Shown here one piece after another: positions 6,578-14,823 of a DNA stretch of 36,414 nucleotides. A model generated the notes under the pieces. That model was not told the DNA's origin. It made no database searches and worked only from the letters and a program-made list of their open reading frames with translations. Where the stretch lies: NCBI GenBank assembly GCA_016286245.1, contig JAEESG010000005.1:1-36414 (forward strand), read 5' to 3'. The stretch comes from Clostridiales bacterium. Its GTDB lineage: Bacteria; Bacillota; Clostridia; Oscillospirales; CAG-382. Every line of letters begins with the position of its first letter. Position 1 is the stretch's first letter. The position numbers were made by a program, and so were the translations under genes.

Positions 6578-9004
6578 ATGGATTTAAAAAAAAGGCTGAT
6601 AAATGCACGAAAAAAAATATTTGAAAAATTGTACTCCTTTCTTAACGATAAGCAGAAGCAGGCCGTTTTCACTACAGAAGGCCCGCTTCTTGTGCTTGCC
6701 GGCGCGGGAAGCGGAAAAACGACCGTGCTTGTCGAGAGAATCTGTTACATAATAGAGTACGGAAACGCGTATTTCAACGAAAACGTATCGGAAGAAATGC
6801 TTTACGAGCCGTTTGTAGAGGAACTCGAAAAACTTGCGGATGACGAAAACGCAGATGAAAAAATGCTCGAATCCGCAGCGGCAAGCCTTAAAAACGACCC
6901 CGCATATCCGTATCAGGTGCTTGCCATAACCTTTACGAATAAGGCGGCGGGTGAGATAAAGACGAGACTTGAAAAAAACCTCGGGACGTATTCGAACGAT
7001 ATATGGGCGGGTACGTTTCATTCGGTGTGCGTAAGAATTCTGCGTACGTATATTGACAGACTCGGATATGAAAAATCGTTTACGATATACGATACGGACG
7101 ACCAGAAAAGACTTATGGCGTCGGTAATTGAAGACCTTGACGCAAGCGAGACGATGTTTGCCGTAAAAAGTGTGTTAAACGAAATATCAAGGGCAAAAGA
7201 AAAGCTTATGACGGCGGACGACTACCTTGAAACGGTAAGTTCAAGAGATTTGAGAAGAAAGACGATAGCAAGACTGTATAAAGAATACGAGGCAAGGCTG
7301 AAAAAGGCAAACGCGCTTGATTTTGACGATATAATAATGCTTACCGTAAGACTTCTTGAAACAGACGGGGACGTGCTTGAAAAATACAGACGCAAATTCA
7401 GGTATATTCTCATAGACGAGTATCAGGACACGAATAAGGCACAGTTCAGACTTACCGAACTGCTTTGCAACGAAAACAACAATATCATGGTAGTCGGCGA
7501 CGACGACCAGAGCATATATAAGTTCAGAGGCGCAACAATCGATAATATTCTGGGATTTGACAGACATTTCAAGAATACCGAAATAATAAAGCTCGAACAG
7601 AATTACCGCTCCACCGACGTTATAGTAAACGCCGCGAACAGCGTCATAAAGAATAACCGCAAAAGAAAGGGAAAAACGCTGTGGACGGGCAACGAAAACG
7701 GCGAAAAGATAACCGTAAATATATGCGACAATCAGAATTCCGAGGCGCAGTATATTGTAAATACGATATCCGACCTCGTTTCCGGGGGTAAATATAAATT
7801 TGAGGATTTTGCGGTTCTTTACAGAATGAACGCGCAGTCAAACGCGCTTGAAACGGCGTTCGCAAAGAGCGCGATTCCGTACAGGATAATCGGCGGAATA
7901 CGCTTCTACGAAAGAAAGGAAATAAAGGACGTAATAGCGTATCTTTGCGTCGTTTCAAACCCGGGCGATAATTTAAGATTAAAGAGAATAATAAACGTTC
8001 CCAAAAGGGGCATAGGGGACGCGACCGTCGACGAACTCGAAAAAATTGCGGCTTCCGAGGGGAAGGATATGCTTTGGTGCGCAAAAAACGCAAACGCGTA
8101 CCCGTCGCTTTCGAGGTCCGCACCAAGACTTGTCGCATTTGCGGATATGATGGAAGATCTGAGAGAGGGATATGAAAGCCTGCCCGTGGGTGTGTTCGTA
8201 AAAAAGGTGCTCGATAAGACGGGGTATCTCGATTCGCTCTCGCTTCTCGATAAAGAGGAATCAAAGGATAGAACGGCAAACGTAAAGGAACTCGTTTCAA
8301 ACGCCGTAAAATACGAAAATACCACACCCGACGCAAGCCTCGACTCGTTTCTGGAGGAAATTGCGCTCGTGTCGGATATAGATAACTACGATAAAGACGC
8401 GCCGGCGGTAGTCATGATGACCGTGCACAGTGCAAAGGGTCTCGAATTTCCCGTTGTATTCCTGCCGGGAATGGAGGAGGGAATTTTTCCCGGAAACCAG
8501 ACGATAAACGAGTCTCCCGAGGAAATGGAAGAGGAAAGAAGACTCGCCTACGTCGCCATAACGAGAGCAAAAAAGAAGCTTTATATTGTCTGCTGCAATA
8601 ACAGAATGGTGTTCGGCAGAACGGAATTTCATAAGAAATCGAGATTTGTCGAGGAAATTCCCGAGGATTACTGCGAAGTAGCGCATCAGGGCGCGGACCT
8701 TACGTATTTCAGGGAGACAGGCAAACCGTTCGGAACACGCGCGGGCGGAATATCAGTAAAAAAGGGCTCGTATATCGAATCGAGATTCGAGGAGCGCAAA
8801 AAGGAAATGTTCGGGAATATCAAAAAAGAAAAAGCTCCTACCTTTGCCGTCGGCGAGCGCGTAACGCACCCCGTTTTCAAGGAAGGCACGGTGCTCAGCG
8901 CAAGACAGATGTCGGGCGACGTTCTGTACGAGGTTGCTTTCGACTCGGTCGGCACGAAAAAGATAATGGGCAATTACGCAAAGATGAGTAAATTGCAGAA
9001 ATAG
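6578..9004 (+). CDS. pcrA: UvrD/PcrA-family 3'-5' DNA helicase
   Basis: 808 residues, superfamily 1A helicase that unwinds DNA in nucleotide excision repair and clears replication and RecA obstacles. Motifs in order: Q-motif region LNDKQKQAVF, Walker A GAGSGKT (42-48), TFTNKAAGEI (motif Ia), DEYQDTN (motif II), GDDDQSIYKFRGA (III), QNYRST (IV), TVHSAKGLEFPVVFLPGMEEGIFP (V) and RRLAYVAITRAKKKLY (VI). The last ~50 residues (VGERVTHPVFKEGTVL) match the Tudor-like RNA-polymerase-binding tail of PcrA. An unusual acidic insertion of roughly 50 residues (about 65-115) separates Walker A from motif Ia, longer than in classical PcrA. The start is fixed by GAAAGG 11 bases upstream. Confidence 0.95.
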   Translation: MDLKKRLINARKKIFEKLYSFLNDKQKQAVFTTEGPLLVLAGAGSGKTTVLVERICYIIEYGNAYFNENVSEEMLYEPFVEELEKLADDENADEKMLESAAASLKNDPAYPYQVLAITFTNKAAGEIKTRLEKNLGTYSNDIWAGTFHSVCVRILRTYIDRLGYEKSFTIYDTDDQKRLMASVIEDLDASETMFAVKSVLNEISRAKEKLMTADDYLETVSSRDLRRKTIARLYKEYEARLKKANALDFDDIIMLTVRLLETDGDVLEKYRRKFRYILIDEYQDTNKAQFRLTELLCNENNNIMVVGDDDQSIYKFRGATIDNILGFDRHFKNTEIIKLEQNYRSTDVIVNAANSVIKNNRKRKGKTLWTGNENGEKITVNICDNQNSEAQYIVNTISDLVSGGKYKFEDFAVLYRMNAQSNALETAFAKSAIPYRIIGGIRFYERKEIKDVIAYLCVVSNPGDNLRLKRIINVPKRGIGDATVDELEKIAASEGKDMLWCAKNANAYPSLSRSAPRLVAFADMMEDLREGYESLPVGVFVKKVLDKTGYLDSLSLLDKEESKDRTANVKELVSNAVKYENTTPDASLDSFLEEIALVSDIDNYDKDAPAVVMMTVHSAKGLEFPVVFLPGMEEGIFPGNQTINESPEEMEEERRLAYVAITRAKKKLYIVCCNNRMVFGRTEFHKKSRFVEEIPEDYCEVAHQGADLTYFRETGKPFGTRAGGISVKKGSYIESRFEERKKEMFGNIKKEKAPTFAVGERVTHPVFKEGTVLSARQMSGDVLYEVAFDSVGTKKIMGNYAKMSKLQK

Positions 9005-9075
9005 TGAAAAATCGGGAGAAAAACGCACTTAAAATCAGTTTTACGAAATTTTTTTCAAAAAAAGTAAAAAATCTA

Positions 9076-9104
9076 TTGCAATTTGGTAATTATAGTGATA
9101 TAAT
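9076..9104 (+). promoter_or_regulatory. Sigma-A promoter of rpmB
   Basis: TTGCAA (9076-9081) and TATAAT (9099-9104) have a 17-base spacer, giving a predicted start near 9111. Confidence 0.82.
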
Positions 9105-9116
9105 ACAAGTTGTTGC

Positions 9117-9142
9117 TTTGTGTAAATAATAATTTACGCAAA
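9117..9142 (+). promoter_or_regulatory. Leader hairpin in the rpmB 5' untranslated region
   Basis: TTTGTGTAAAT (9117-9127) pairs with ATTTACGCAAA (9132-9142), 11 base pairs with one G-U, around an AATA loop. It begins about 6 bases after the predicted transcription start and ends 22 bases before the Shine-Dalgarno. It could stabilise the transcript or be a regulatory site; no known motif is recognised. Confidence 0.45.
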
Positions 9143-9177
9143 AAGTTGTAAGAAATTAGCTTTTGGAGGTGTAATAA

Positions 9178-9366
9178 ATGGCAAAATGCGAAATTTGCGG
9201 AAAGGGCGTTACATTCGGATGCAACGTATCACACTCCCACAGAAAAACAAACAGAGCCTGGAAGCCTAACATAAGACGCGTAAAAGTTGTTGAAAACGGC
9301 ACGCACAAGACAGTAAACGTATGCTCGCGCTGCCTTCGTTCCGGTAAGGTAACAAGAGCCGTTTAA
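9178..9366 (+). CDS. rpmB: 50S ribosomal protein L28, zinc-ribbon form
   Basis: 62 residues, the normal size. It starts MAKCEICGKG and contains SHSHRKTNRAWKPN, which is diagnostic of L28. The pairs C4-x2-C7 and C49-x2-C52 form the zinc ribbon of the 'C+' version, so zinc-dependent folding is expected; bacteria often carry a cysteine-less paralogue for zinc shortage, not seen here. A strong GGAGGT lies 7 bases before the ATG. It is monocistronic, with its own promoter and terminator. Confidence 0.98.
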   Translation: MAKCEICGKGVTFGCNVSHSHRKTNRAWKPNIRRVKVVENGTHKTVNVCSRCLRSGKVTRAV

Positions 9367-9394
9367 GAAAACAAATATGTTTGCAAACAGGAAA

Positions 9395-9422
9395 CCTCCG
9401 GGAAACCGGAGGCTTTTGTTTT
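9395..9422 (+). terminator. Rho-independent terminator of rpmB
   Basis: CCTCCGG / CCGGAGG stem with a GAAA tetraloop, followed by CTTTTGTTTT. Confidence 0.9.
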
Positions 9423-9440
9423 GAAATCTGCCGAAAAAGG

Positions 9441-9469
9441 TTGATATTTGCGGCGTTTCGGCGTATAAT
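9441..9469 (+). promoter_or_regulatory. Sigma-A promoter of mfd
   Basis: TTGATA (9441-9446) and TATAAT (9464-9469) are separated by 17 bases. Confidence 0.75.
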
Positions 9470-9493
9470 AATAAAAAATGAATAAAAATTCAA

Positions 9494-9517
9494 GGCTGTG
9501 CTTGTAAAAGTACAGCC
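9494..9517 (+). promoter_or_regulatory. Leader hairpin in the mfd 5' untranslated region
   Basis: GGCTGTGCTT and AAGTACAGCC form a 10-bp stem (one G-U) closed by a GTAA tetraloop of GNRA type. No T-run follows immediately, so it is probably not a complete terminator; TTTT appears only 10 bases later. Confidence 0.4.
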
Positions 9518-9555
9518 GTAAAGGCGTTTTATGAATCTTGAAAAAAGGGGGAAGC

Positions 9556-12500
9556 ATGTTGGAAGGCAAAGGCGCGGATAAAATGAATAACGTGTCGGAG
9601 TTTCTTGTCGGGATGATAAGAAAGGAAAACGAATATAAGCGCATGCTTGAAGGGTTGCAGAGATTTTGTGCGGGCGGTCCGAAATATACGCAGGGCCCGG
9701 TACTCGTAACGGGCGTTTCCGACGGCGCAAGAAACGTAATCGTTTCGTCGCTTATACTCGAAAAAAAGCTTTCCGAGGGAAAAGGCGCGTCGGTCGTGAT
9801 AGTTCCCGACGAAAAGACGGCGTACTCGCTCAAAAACAGACTTTCCGCATTTATAGACGGAGTTTCGGTTTTCCCCGCAAGAGATTTCAATTTTTATAAT
9901 ATGGAAGCGCTTTCAAAAGAGTGGGAATACGAAAGACTGAAAGTGCTCAGAGAAATATGCTCCGGAAAGTGTAAAACGGTAATCGCCGTACCCGAGGCGG
10001 CAACGTCGTTTCTTCCTCCGAAAGATTATATAAGCGAAAGGACAGCCGTAAAAACCGGAGACGTAATTGATTTGTATAAGTTTTCCGAAACGCTTGAAAA
10101 GTACGGCTATACGAGGACGGATACCGTCGAGGGAGCGGGACAGTACTCCAAAAGAGGCGATATTCTGGACGTCTTTATTCCCGATAACAAGGACCCCGTG
10201 AGATTTGAATTTTTCGGAGACGAGCTCGAACAGGCGGGCTTCTTCGACGTTATGACGCAAAGACGCACAAAGAGCGTTTCCGAAATTGAGGTAACGCCCG
10301 TAAAGGAAATCAAACTTACGGAAGAAAAAAAGAGAACGGTGCTCGAAAGAAATAAAAGCCTCCTTGATTCCGCCGTTAAAAAGAAAAACGAGAAGCTTGT
10401 TTCCCGCCTTTCGCAGGAAAGAAACGATATCGAAAACGATACCTGCCGCGCTCTCGATAAGTATTTACCGTTCGTTTACGACTTTTCGTCGCTTTTCGAT
10501 TATGCATACGGAAGTATATTCGTCTGCGACTATACGAGGGTGCGCGACAGACTGAACGCGTACGTCTATCAGCTGAACCAGACGCTTGTCGATATGGCGT
10601 CGTCCGGCGAAATGAATATAAAAAACGGAATATGGTGTAAAAATTACGAGGATTTGAAAACCGTATTCACAAAAAGACCGTGCGTCGTAACCGACGTTTT
10701 TGCAAGCACGCCCGATTTTGAAATATCGGGCCTGTTCGCGTTCGATTCAAAGCAGACTCCGGGCATTGAGAGGGGAACCGACGTGCTGTGCGACGACCTG
10801 GAGGGCTATATCCATCAGGGATATAAGACGGCGCTGTGCGTGAGAACGGAGTCTTACGCGTCGGAGCTTTTCGATATGCTGAACGGCAAGGGAGTAAAGA
10901 GCGTTATTGCCGAAAATCCCGATATTTCCGAAATGTCGGATAAGCACGTTTATATCCTGCCGAAAAAGATTGTTTCCGGCGAATTTACGGGCTTTGAACT
11001 TGCAAAATCGAAATTTGCCTTTCTGTGCGAGGATAATACGGCGCAGGGATATGCTCTCAATGACGGAAGATCCTCTAAAAATGAAAAACCAAAGAAAAAT
11101 AAGAATAAAATAACCTCATATCTCGAGCTTACAAACGGAAATTACGTCGTTCACGAAATACACGGAATAGGGCAGTATATAGGGATTAAAACGCTGACCG
11201 TTGCGGGTATAACGAGAGATTACGTTACCATAAAATACGCGGGAAAAGACGTATTGTACGTGCCGTGCGACCAGCTCGACAAGGTGTCGAAATATACGGG
11301 AAAATCCGAAAACGTAACCCTTTCCAAAATGGGCGGCACCGAGTGGATAAAGAAAAAGCAGAGAGCGAAAAAGGCCGCGAAAAATATGGCAAAAGAACTG
11401 ATTTCGCTGTACGCCGAGCGCATGAGACGCCCCGGCTACGCCTTTTCCGAGGATACAGAGTGGCAGAGGGAATTCGAGTCGAATTTTGAATATGAGGAGA
11501 CGGAAGGCCAGCTCGACGCAGTAAAGGACATCAAAAACGATATGGAAAAGGCGCACCCCATGGACAGACTTCTGTGCGGAGATGTGGGCTTCGGAAAAAC
11601 TGAGGTGGCGCTAAGAGCTGCGTTCAAGTGCGTAATGGACGGCAAACAGGCGGCTTTTCTCGTTCCGACGACGGTGCTTGCACTGCAGCATTTCAGAACC
11701 GTTTCGTCGAGAATGCACGGATTTCCGATAAAGGTGGAAATGCTTTCGAGATACGTTTCGCAGAAGAAATCGAAAGAAGTGCTTGAAAGACTCAAAACGG
11801 GAAAAATCGATATAATCATCGGCACCCATAAAATTCTCAATAAAAAGATAGAATTCAAGGACCTGGGCCTTCTTGTCGTGGACGAGGAGCAGAGATTCGG
11901 CGTTGCGCATAAGGAAAGGCTGAAAGAAATGTCAAAGCAGGTCGACGTGCTGACGCTTACCGCAACTCCCATTCCGAGAACCTTCAATATGGCGCTTGTG
12001 GGAATACGCGATATGTCTATACTCGAGGAGGCGCCGACCGACAGATACCCGGTGCAGACGTACGTGCTCGAATACGATAAAACGATAGTTTACGAGGCGA
12101 TAAGAAAAGAGCTTCGCCGCGGCGGACAGGTTTTCTATATGCATAACAGAGTGGAGGATATACAAAACACCGCGTACAGATTAAAAGCAGAATTTCCCGA
12201 CGCGAAGATCGAAGCCGTGCACGGACAGATGGATAAGGAAAGACTGTCGGAAATCTGGTACGATATGACCGAGGGAAAAATTGATATCCTTGTCTGCACG
12301 ACGATAATAGAAACGGGCGTCGACGTCCCCAACGCAAATACGCTCATAATCGAGGACGCCGATAAAATGGGACTTTCCCAGCTTCATCAGATAAGAGGCA
12401 GAGTGGGCAGGTCAAACAGACGCGCATACGCGTATTTTACGTGGAGACCCGAAAATATGCTAAGCGAAATCGCACAGAAAAGGCTCGTTGCGATAAAGGA

Positions 12501-13119
12501 ATTCACCGAATTCGGCTCCGGTTTCAAGATAGCCATGAAGGACCTCGAAATAAGGGGCGCGGGAAATCTGCTCGGCGCCGAACAATCGGGACACATGGAA
12601 GAAGTCGGATACGACATGTTTATAAAAATACTCGAACAGGCGGTACTGGAGGAAAAGGGAGAGTCTGTAAAGGAAGAGCCGAAATGCAGCATCGACCTCG
12701 GTATAAGCGCATATATTCCCGAGAGATATATAAGCGCGCCGCAAAGACGAATCGAGATGTATAAGCGCATTTCCGAAATAAAGAGCTATGCCGACGCGTC
12801 GGACGTTGCCGACGAAATGAAAGACAGATACGGCGAAATGCCCAAAGAGACCAAAAACCTCATACTCATTGCAAAGATAAAGGCAAAATGCGAGGAACTC
12901 GGATTTGAAAGACTCGAATATAAGGGCGGCAGAATAGCCGTTTATCCGAAAGAGGCGCCGTCGATAGAGCAGGTAACGCTGCTTGCGCGTAAATTCCCGG
13001 GGAAAGTGCTCACCTCGACGGGAAAGCACCCGAATTTTACCGTGAAAATTGCCGATAATGAAAATTTGTCCGCAGTTTTTGAAGAAATATTCAATATTTA
13101 TTCACCAACCAATAAATGA
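9556..13119 (+). CDS. mfd: Transcription-repair coupling factor Mfd
   Basis: 1187 residues from the ATG preceded by AGGGGG; an in-frame TTG lies 18 bases upstream but would overlap the ribosome site. Mfd removes RNA polymerase stalled at lesions and recruits UvrA. Order of parts: UvrB-like N-terminal region (GDILDVFIPDNKDPVRFEFFG), CarD-like polymerase-interaction domain (GNYVVHEIHGIGQYIGI, YVTIKYAGKDVLYVP), RecG-like translocase with Walker A GDVGFGKTE and the DEEQ box (LLVVDEEQRFGV), TLTATPIPRT, and QIRGRVGRS in the second motor domain. A C-terminal TRCF (D7) domain follows (IDLGISAYIPERYI). Length and motifs are full and normal. It is transcribed from its own promoter; the foldase gene follows after 54 bases. 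Confidence 0.97.
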   Translation: MLEGKGADKMNNVSEFLVGMIRKENEYKRMLEGLQRFCAGGPKYTQGPVLVTGVSDGARNVIVSSLILEKKLSEGKGASVVIVPDEKTAYSLKNRLSAFIDGVSVFPARDFNFYNMEALSKEWEYERLKVLREICSGKCKTVIAVPEAATSFLPPKDYISERTAVKTGDVIDLYKFSETLEKYGYTRTDTVEGAGQYSKRGDILDVFIPDNKDPVRFEFFGDELEQAGFFDVMTQRRTKSVSEIEVTPVKEIKLTEEKKRTVLERNKSLLDSAVKKKNEKLVSRLSQERNDIENDTCRALDKYLPFVYDFSSLFDYAYGSIFVCDYTRVRDRLNAYVYQLNQTLVDMASSGEMNIKNGIWCKNYEDLKTVFTKRPCVVTDVFASTPDFEISGLFAFDSKQTPGIERGTDVLCDDLEGYIHQGYKTALCVRTESYASELFDMLNGKGVKSVIAENPDISEMSDKHVYILPKKIVSGEFTGFELAKSKFAFLCEDNTAQGYALNDGRSSKNEKPKKNKNKITSYLELTNGNYVVHEIHGIGQYIGIKTLTVAGITRDYVTIKYAGKDVLYVPCDQLDKVSKYTGKSENVTLSKMGGTEWIKKKQRAKKAAKNMAKELISLYAERMRRPGYAFSEDTEWQREFESNFEYEETEGQLDAVKDIKNDMEKAHPMDRLLCGDVGFGKTEVALRAAFKCVMDGKQAAFLVPTTVLALQHFRTVSSRMHGFPIKVEMLSRYVSQKKSKEVLERLKTGKIDIIIGTHKILNKKIEFKDLGLLVVDEEQRFGVAHKERLKEMSKQVDVLTLTATPIPRTFNMALVGIRDMSILEEAPTDRYPVQTYVLEYDKTIVYEAIRKELRRGGQVFYMHNRVEDIQNTAYRLKAEFPDAKIEAVHGQMDKERLSEIWYDMTEGKIDILVCTTIIETGVDVPNANTLIIEDADKMGLSQLHQIRGRVGRSNRRAYAYFTWRPENMLSEIAQKRLVAIKEFTEFGSGFKIAMKDLEIRGAGNLLGAEQSGHMEEVGYDMFIKILEQAVLEEKGESVKEEPKCSIDLGISAYIPERYISAPQRRIEMYKRISEIKSYADASDVADEMKDRYGEMPKETKNLILIAKIKAKCEELGFERLEYKGGRIAVYPKEAPSIEQVTLLARKFPGKVLTSTGKHPNFTVKIADNENLSAVFEEIFNIYSPTNK

Positions 13120-13173
13120 TATATGTTAAAATATGTTAGAATGTAAAAGAATGATCTTTATAAGGAGACTTTT

Positions 13174-14238
13174 ATGAAAAAAGCATTGATTTTGGCGGTT
13201 GTTCTTGCCGTGTGCTGCACGGTATTCGCCTCATGCCAAAAAAAATTGTCCTCCGAAGTGATGAGTATCGAGGGCGGCAAGGGACTGACGATAAATTACG
13301 TGTATCTTCTCACGTCGGTGCAGAAAACCATATATTCTTCGGTTATAAGCGAATACGGAAACGACTGGAATGCCGTTGCCAACGCGCAGACCGGGGAGAC
13401 CTTCGGAGATATGCTCAGAAAAATGACGTATAATTACGCCAAAAGCTCTCTTGTCAGCGAATACCTGTTTGATAAGGTGTTCAACCTGAATTTTACGGAA
13501 GAAGACGCCAAATCGCTTGAGGAGCAGATTTCGGCTCTTGAAGCAAACGCGGGCTCAAGAAGAAATCTTGAAGAGCAGCTTTCTACGTACGGTGCGGATA
13601 TGGATTCACTGCAAAGATATCTCGAAATAAGCATAAAGCAGTCGAAAATAATAGATTATCTTTACGGAGAAAACGGAACGGTCGTAATACCGGAAGACGA
13701 CATAAAGGAATTTTTTGCCGATAATTACGCGATAGTAACGCATATTTATTTCAACGTCCCCGCAACGCAGAAAGAGGACGGAACGTTCGTTTCTCCGCCG
13801 AAAGAAGAAAAAGAAGCGAAAAAGCTTATTGCCGACGAGGTGTATGCAAGACTCATCGCGGGAGAGGATTTTTACGCGCTCAAAGAGGAATTTAGCGAGG
13901 ACGTTTATGAAAGCAGCTATTATCCCGACGGATTTTTCGTAACCAACGACGATACGTTCCCTGCGGAATTTACGTCTGCGGCAATGGAGATGGACGAAGG
14001 GGAATACAGAATGGCGGAAACGAATAACGAAAACGGATATTCTATTCACATTATTCATAAACTTCCCATGAAAGAGGAACTTTACAACACAAATTTACAG
14101 GTTTATCAAAATATATACAGCATGCTTGAAGCCGATAATTTCCAGCAGCTTATAAGCAGTTATTCGGACTTCATAACGGCGGACGAAAAGGCGCTTTCCG
14201 AAATAGACGTCAATATCGTTCCCGCATTCGGAATATAA
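13174..14238 (+). CDS. Lipoprotein peptidyl-prolyl isomerase (PrsA/SurA-like, parvulin domain)
   Basis: 354 residues. The N-terminus is a lipoprotein signal (MKKALILAVVLAVCCTVFASC), with cysteine 21 as the likely lipidation site, so it should be anchored outside the membrane. Residues ~35-170 are helical, as in SurA/PrsA N-terminal chaperone regions. Residues ~180-300 resemble a parvulin domain (AIVTHIYFNVPA, AGEDFYALKEEFSED, DGFFVTNDDTFPAEF, GYSIHIIHKL). The family helps secreted proteins fold. The usual parvulin catalytic residues are only loosely conserved, so it may act mainly as a chaperone. AAGGAGA precedes the ATG. The MreD-like gene begins 17 bases downstream, suggesting co-transcription. 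Confidence 0.8.
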   Translation: MKKALILAVVLAVCCTVFASCQKKLSSEVMSIEGGKGLTINYVYLLTSVQKTIYSSVISEYGNDWNAVANAQTGETFGDMLRKMTYNYAKSSLVSEYLFDKVFNLNFTEEDAKSLEEQISALEANAGSRRNLEEQLSTYGADMDSLQRYLEISIKQSKIIDYLYGENGTVVIPEDDIKEFFADNYAIVTHIYFNVPATQKEDGTFVSPPKEEKEAKKLIADEVYARLIAGEDFYALKEEFSEDVYESSYYPDGFFVTNDDTFPAEFTSAAMEMDEGEYRMAETNNENGYSIHIIHKLPMKEELYNTNLQVYQNIYSMLEADNFQQLISSYSDFITADEKALSEIDVNIVPAFGI

Positions 14239-14255
14239 AAAGGGATTGAAAACAA

Positions 14256-14798
14256 GTGAAGACAACGGATTCGACAAAAAAGACAAGACTGTTCTTTGCG
14301 ATTGTTTATTTGATTGTCTTTTTTGTAAACGCATCGATAATTGCATATATCGGGGTAAATTCGCAGGGAAATAATACGATAGTTCCCGACCTTCTGCTTG
14401 CGCTTTCCGCCGTGTGCGGAATAATATGCCCGGACATAAAGGGGATATCCGTCATAGCGCTTGTGTTCGGAACGGTCAGCGACGTTTTTATAACGCCGCC
14501 CGCGCATTTGTCCCCGCTGCTGTTTTTCATAGCGGCGTATTTTGCAAAAAAGACGGTAAATATTTTTGCGCGTACAAATGCGCTTACCGCCGCTGTCGCG
14601 GCAGTACCGTTCTTTCTTATAAGAGCGTTTGTCGGAAGTATATACGTCATGTCGGAATATAGGGAATCCGCACTTTCGGCGGTGCTGAAAAACACGATAC
14701 TGCCGGAATTTGCGATAAACGTCCTGTCGACCGTCGTGCTTTATATAATAATTAATTTTATGTATAAAAGATTCAAAAGAAGATTTTATCTGATGTAA
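14256..14798 (+). CDS. MreD-like rod-shape membrane protein
   Basis: 180 residues with a GTG start, preceded by AGGGA. Five or more hydrophobic segments are visible (residues ~12-35, 43-75, 82-95, 105-125, 145-170), and the tail is basic (YKRFKRRF). The stretch VPDLLLALSAVCGIICPDIKG followed by GTVSDVF fits MreD, the integral membrane partner of MreC in the elongasome, including the conserved early-loop 'xPDLLL' and 'GxxxD' positions. No mreB or mreC is adjacent, which is unusual for this gene. The assignment rests on topology and short motifs; another small membrane protein is possible. Confidence 0.6.
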   Translation: MKTTDSTKKTRLFFAIVYLIVFFVNASIIAYIGVNSQGNNTIVPDLLLALSAVCGIICPDIKGISVIALVFGTVSDVFITPPAHLSPLLFFIAAYFAKKTVNIFARTNALTAAVAAVPFFLIRAFVGSIYVMSEYRESALSAVLKNTILPEFAINVLSTVVLYIIINFMYKRFKRRFYLM

Positions 14799-14823
14799 AT
14801 TCAAACCTGAAAGGAAGTTAAAT

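Noticed and set aside
9538-9556. TTG start for mfd at 9538
   Set aside because: The ribosome site AGGGGG lies between this TTG and the ATG at 9556, so it serves the ATG.
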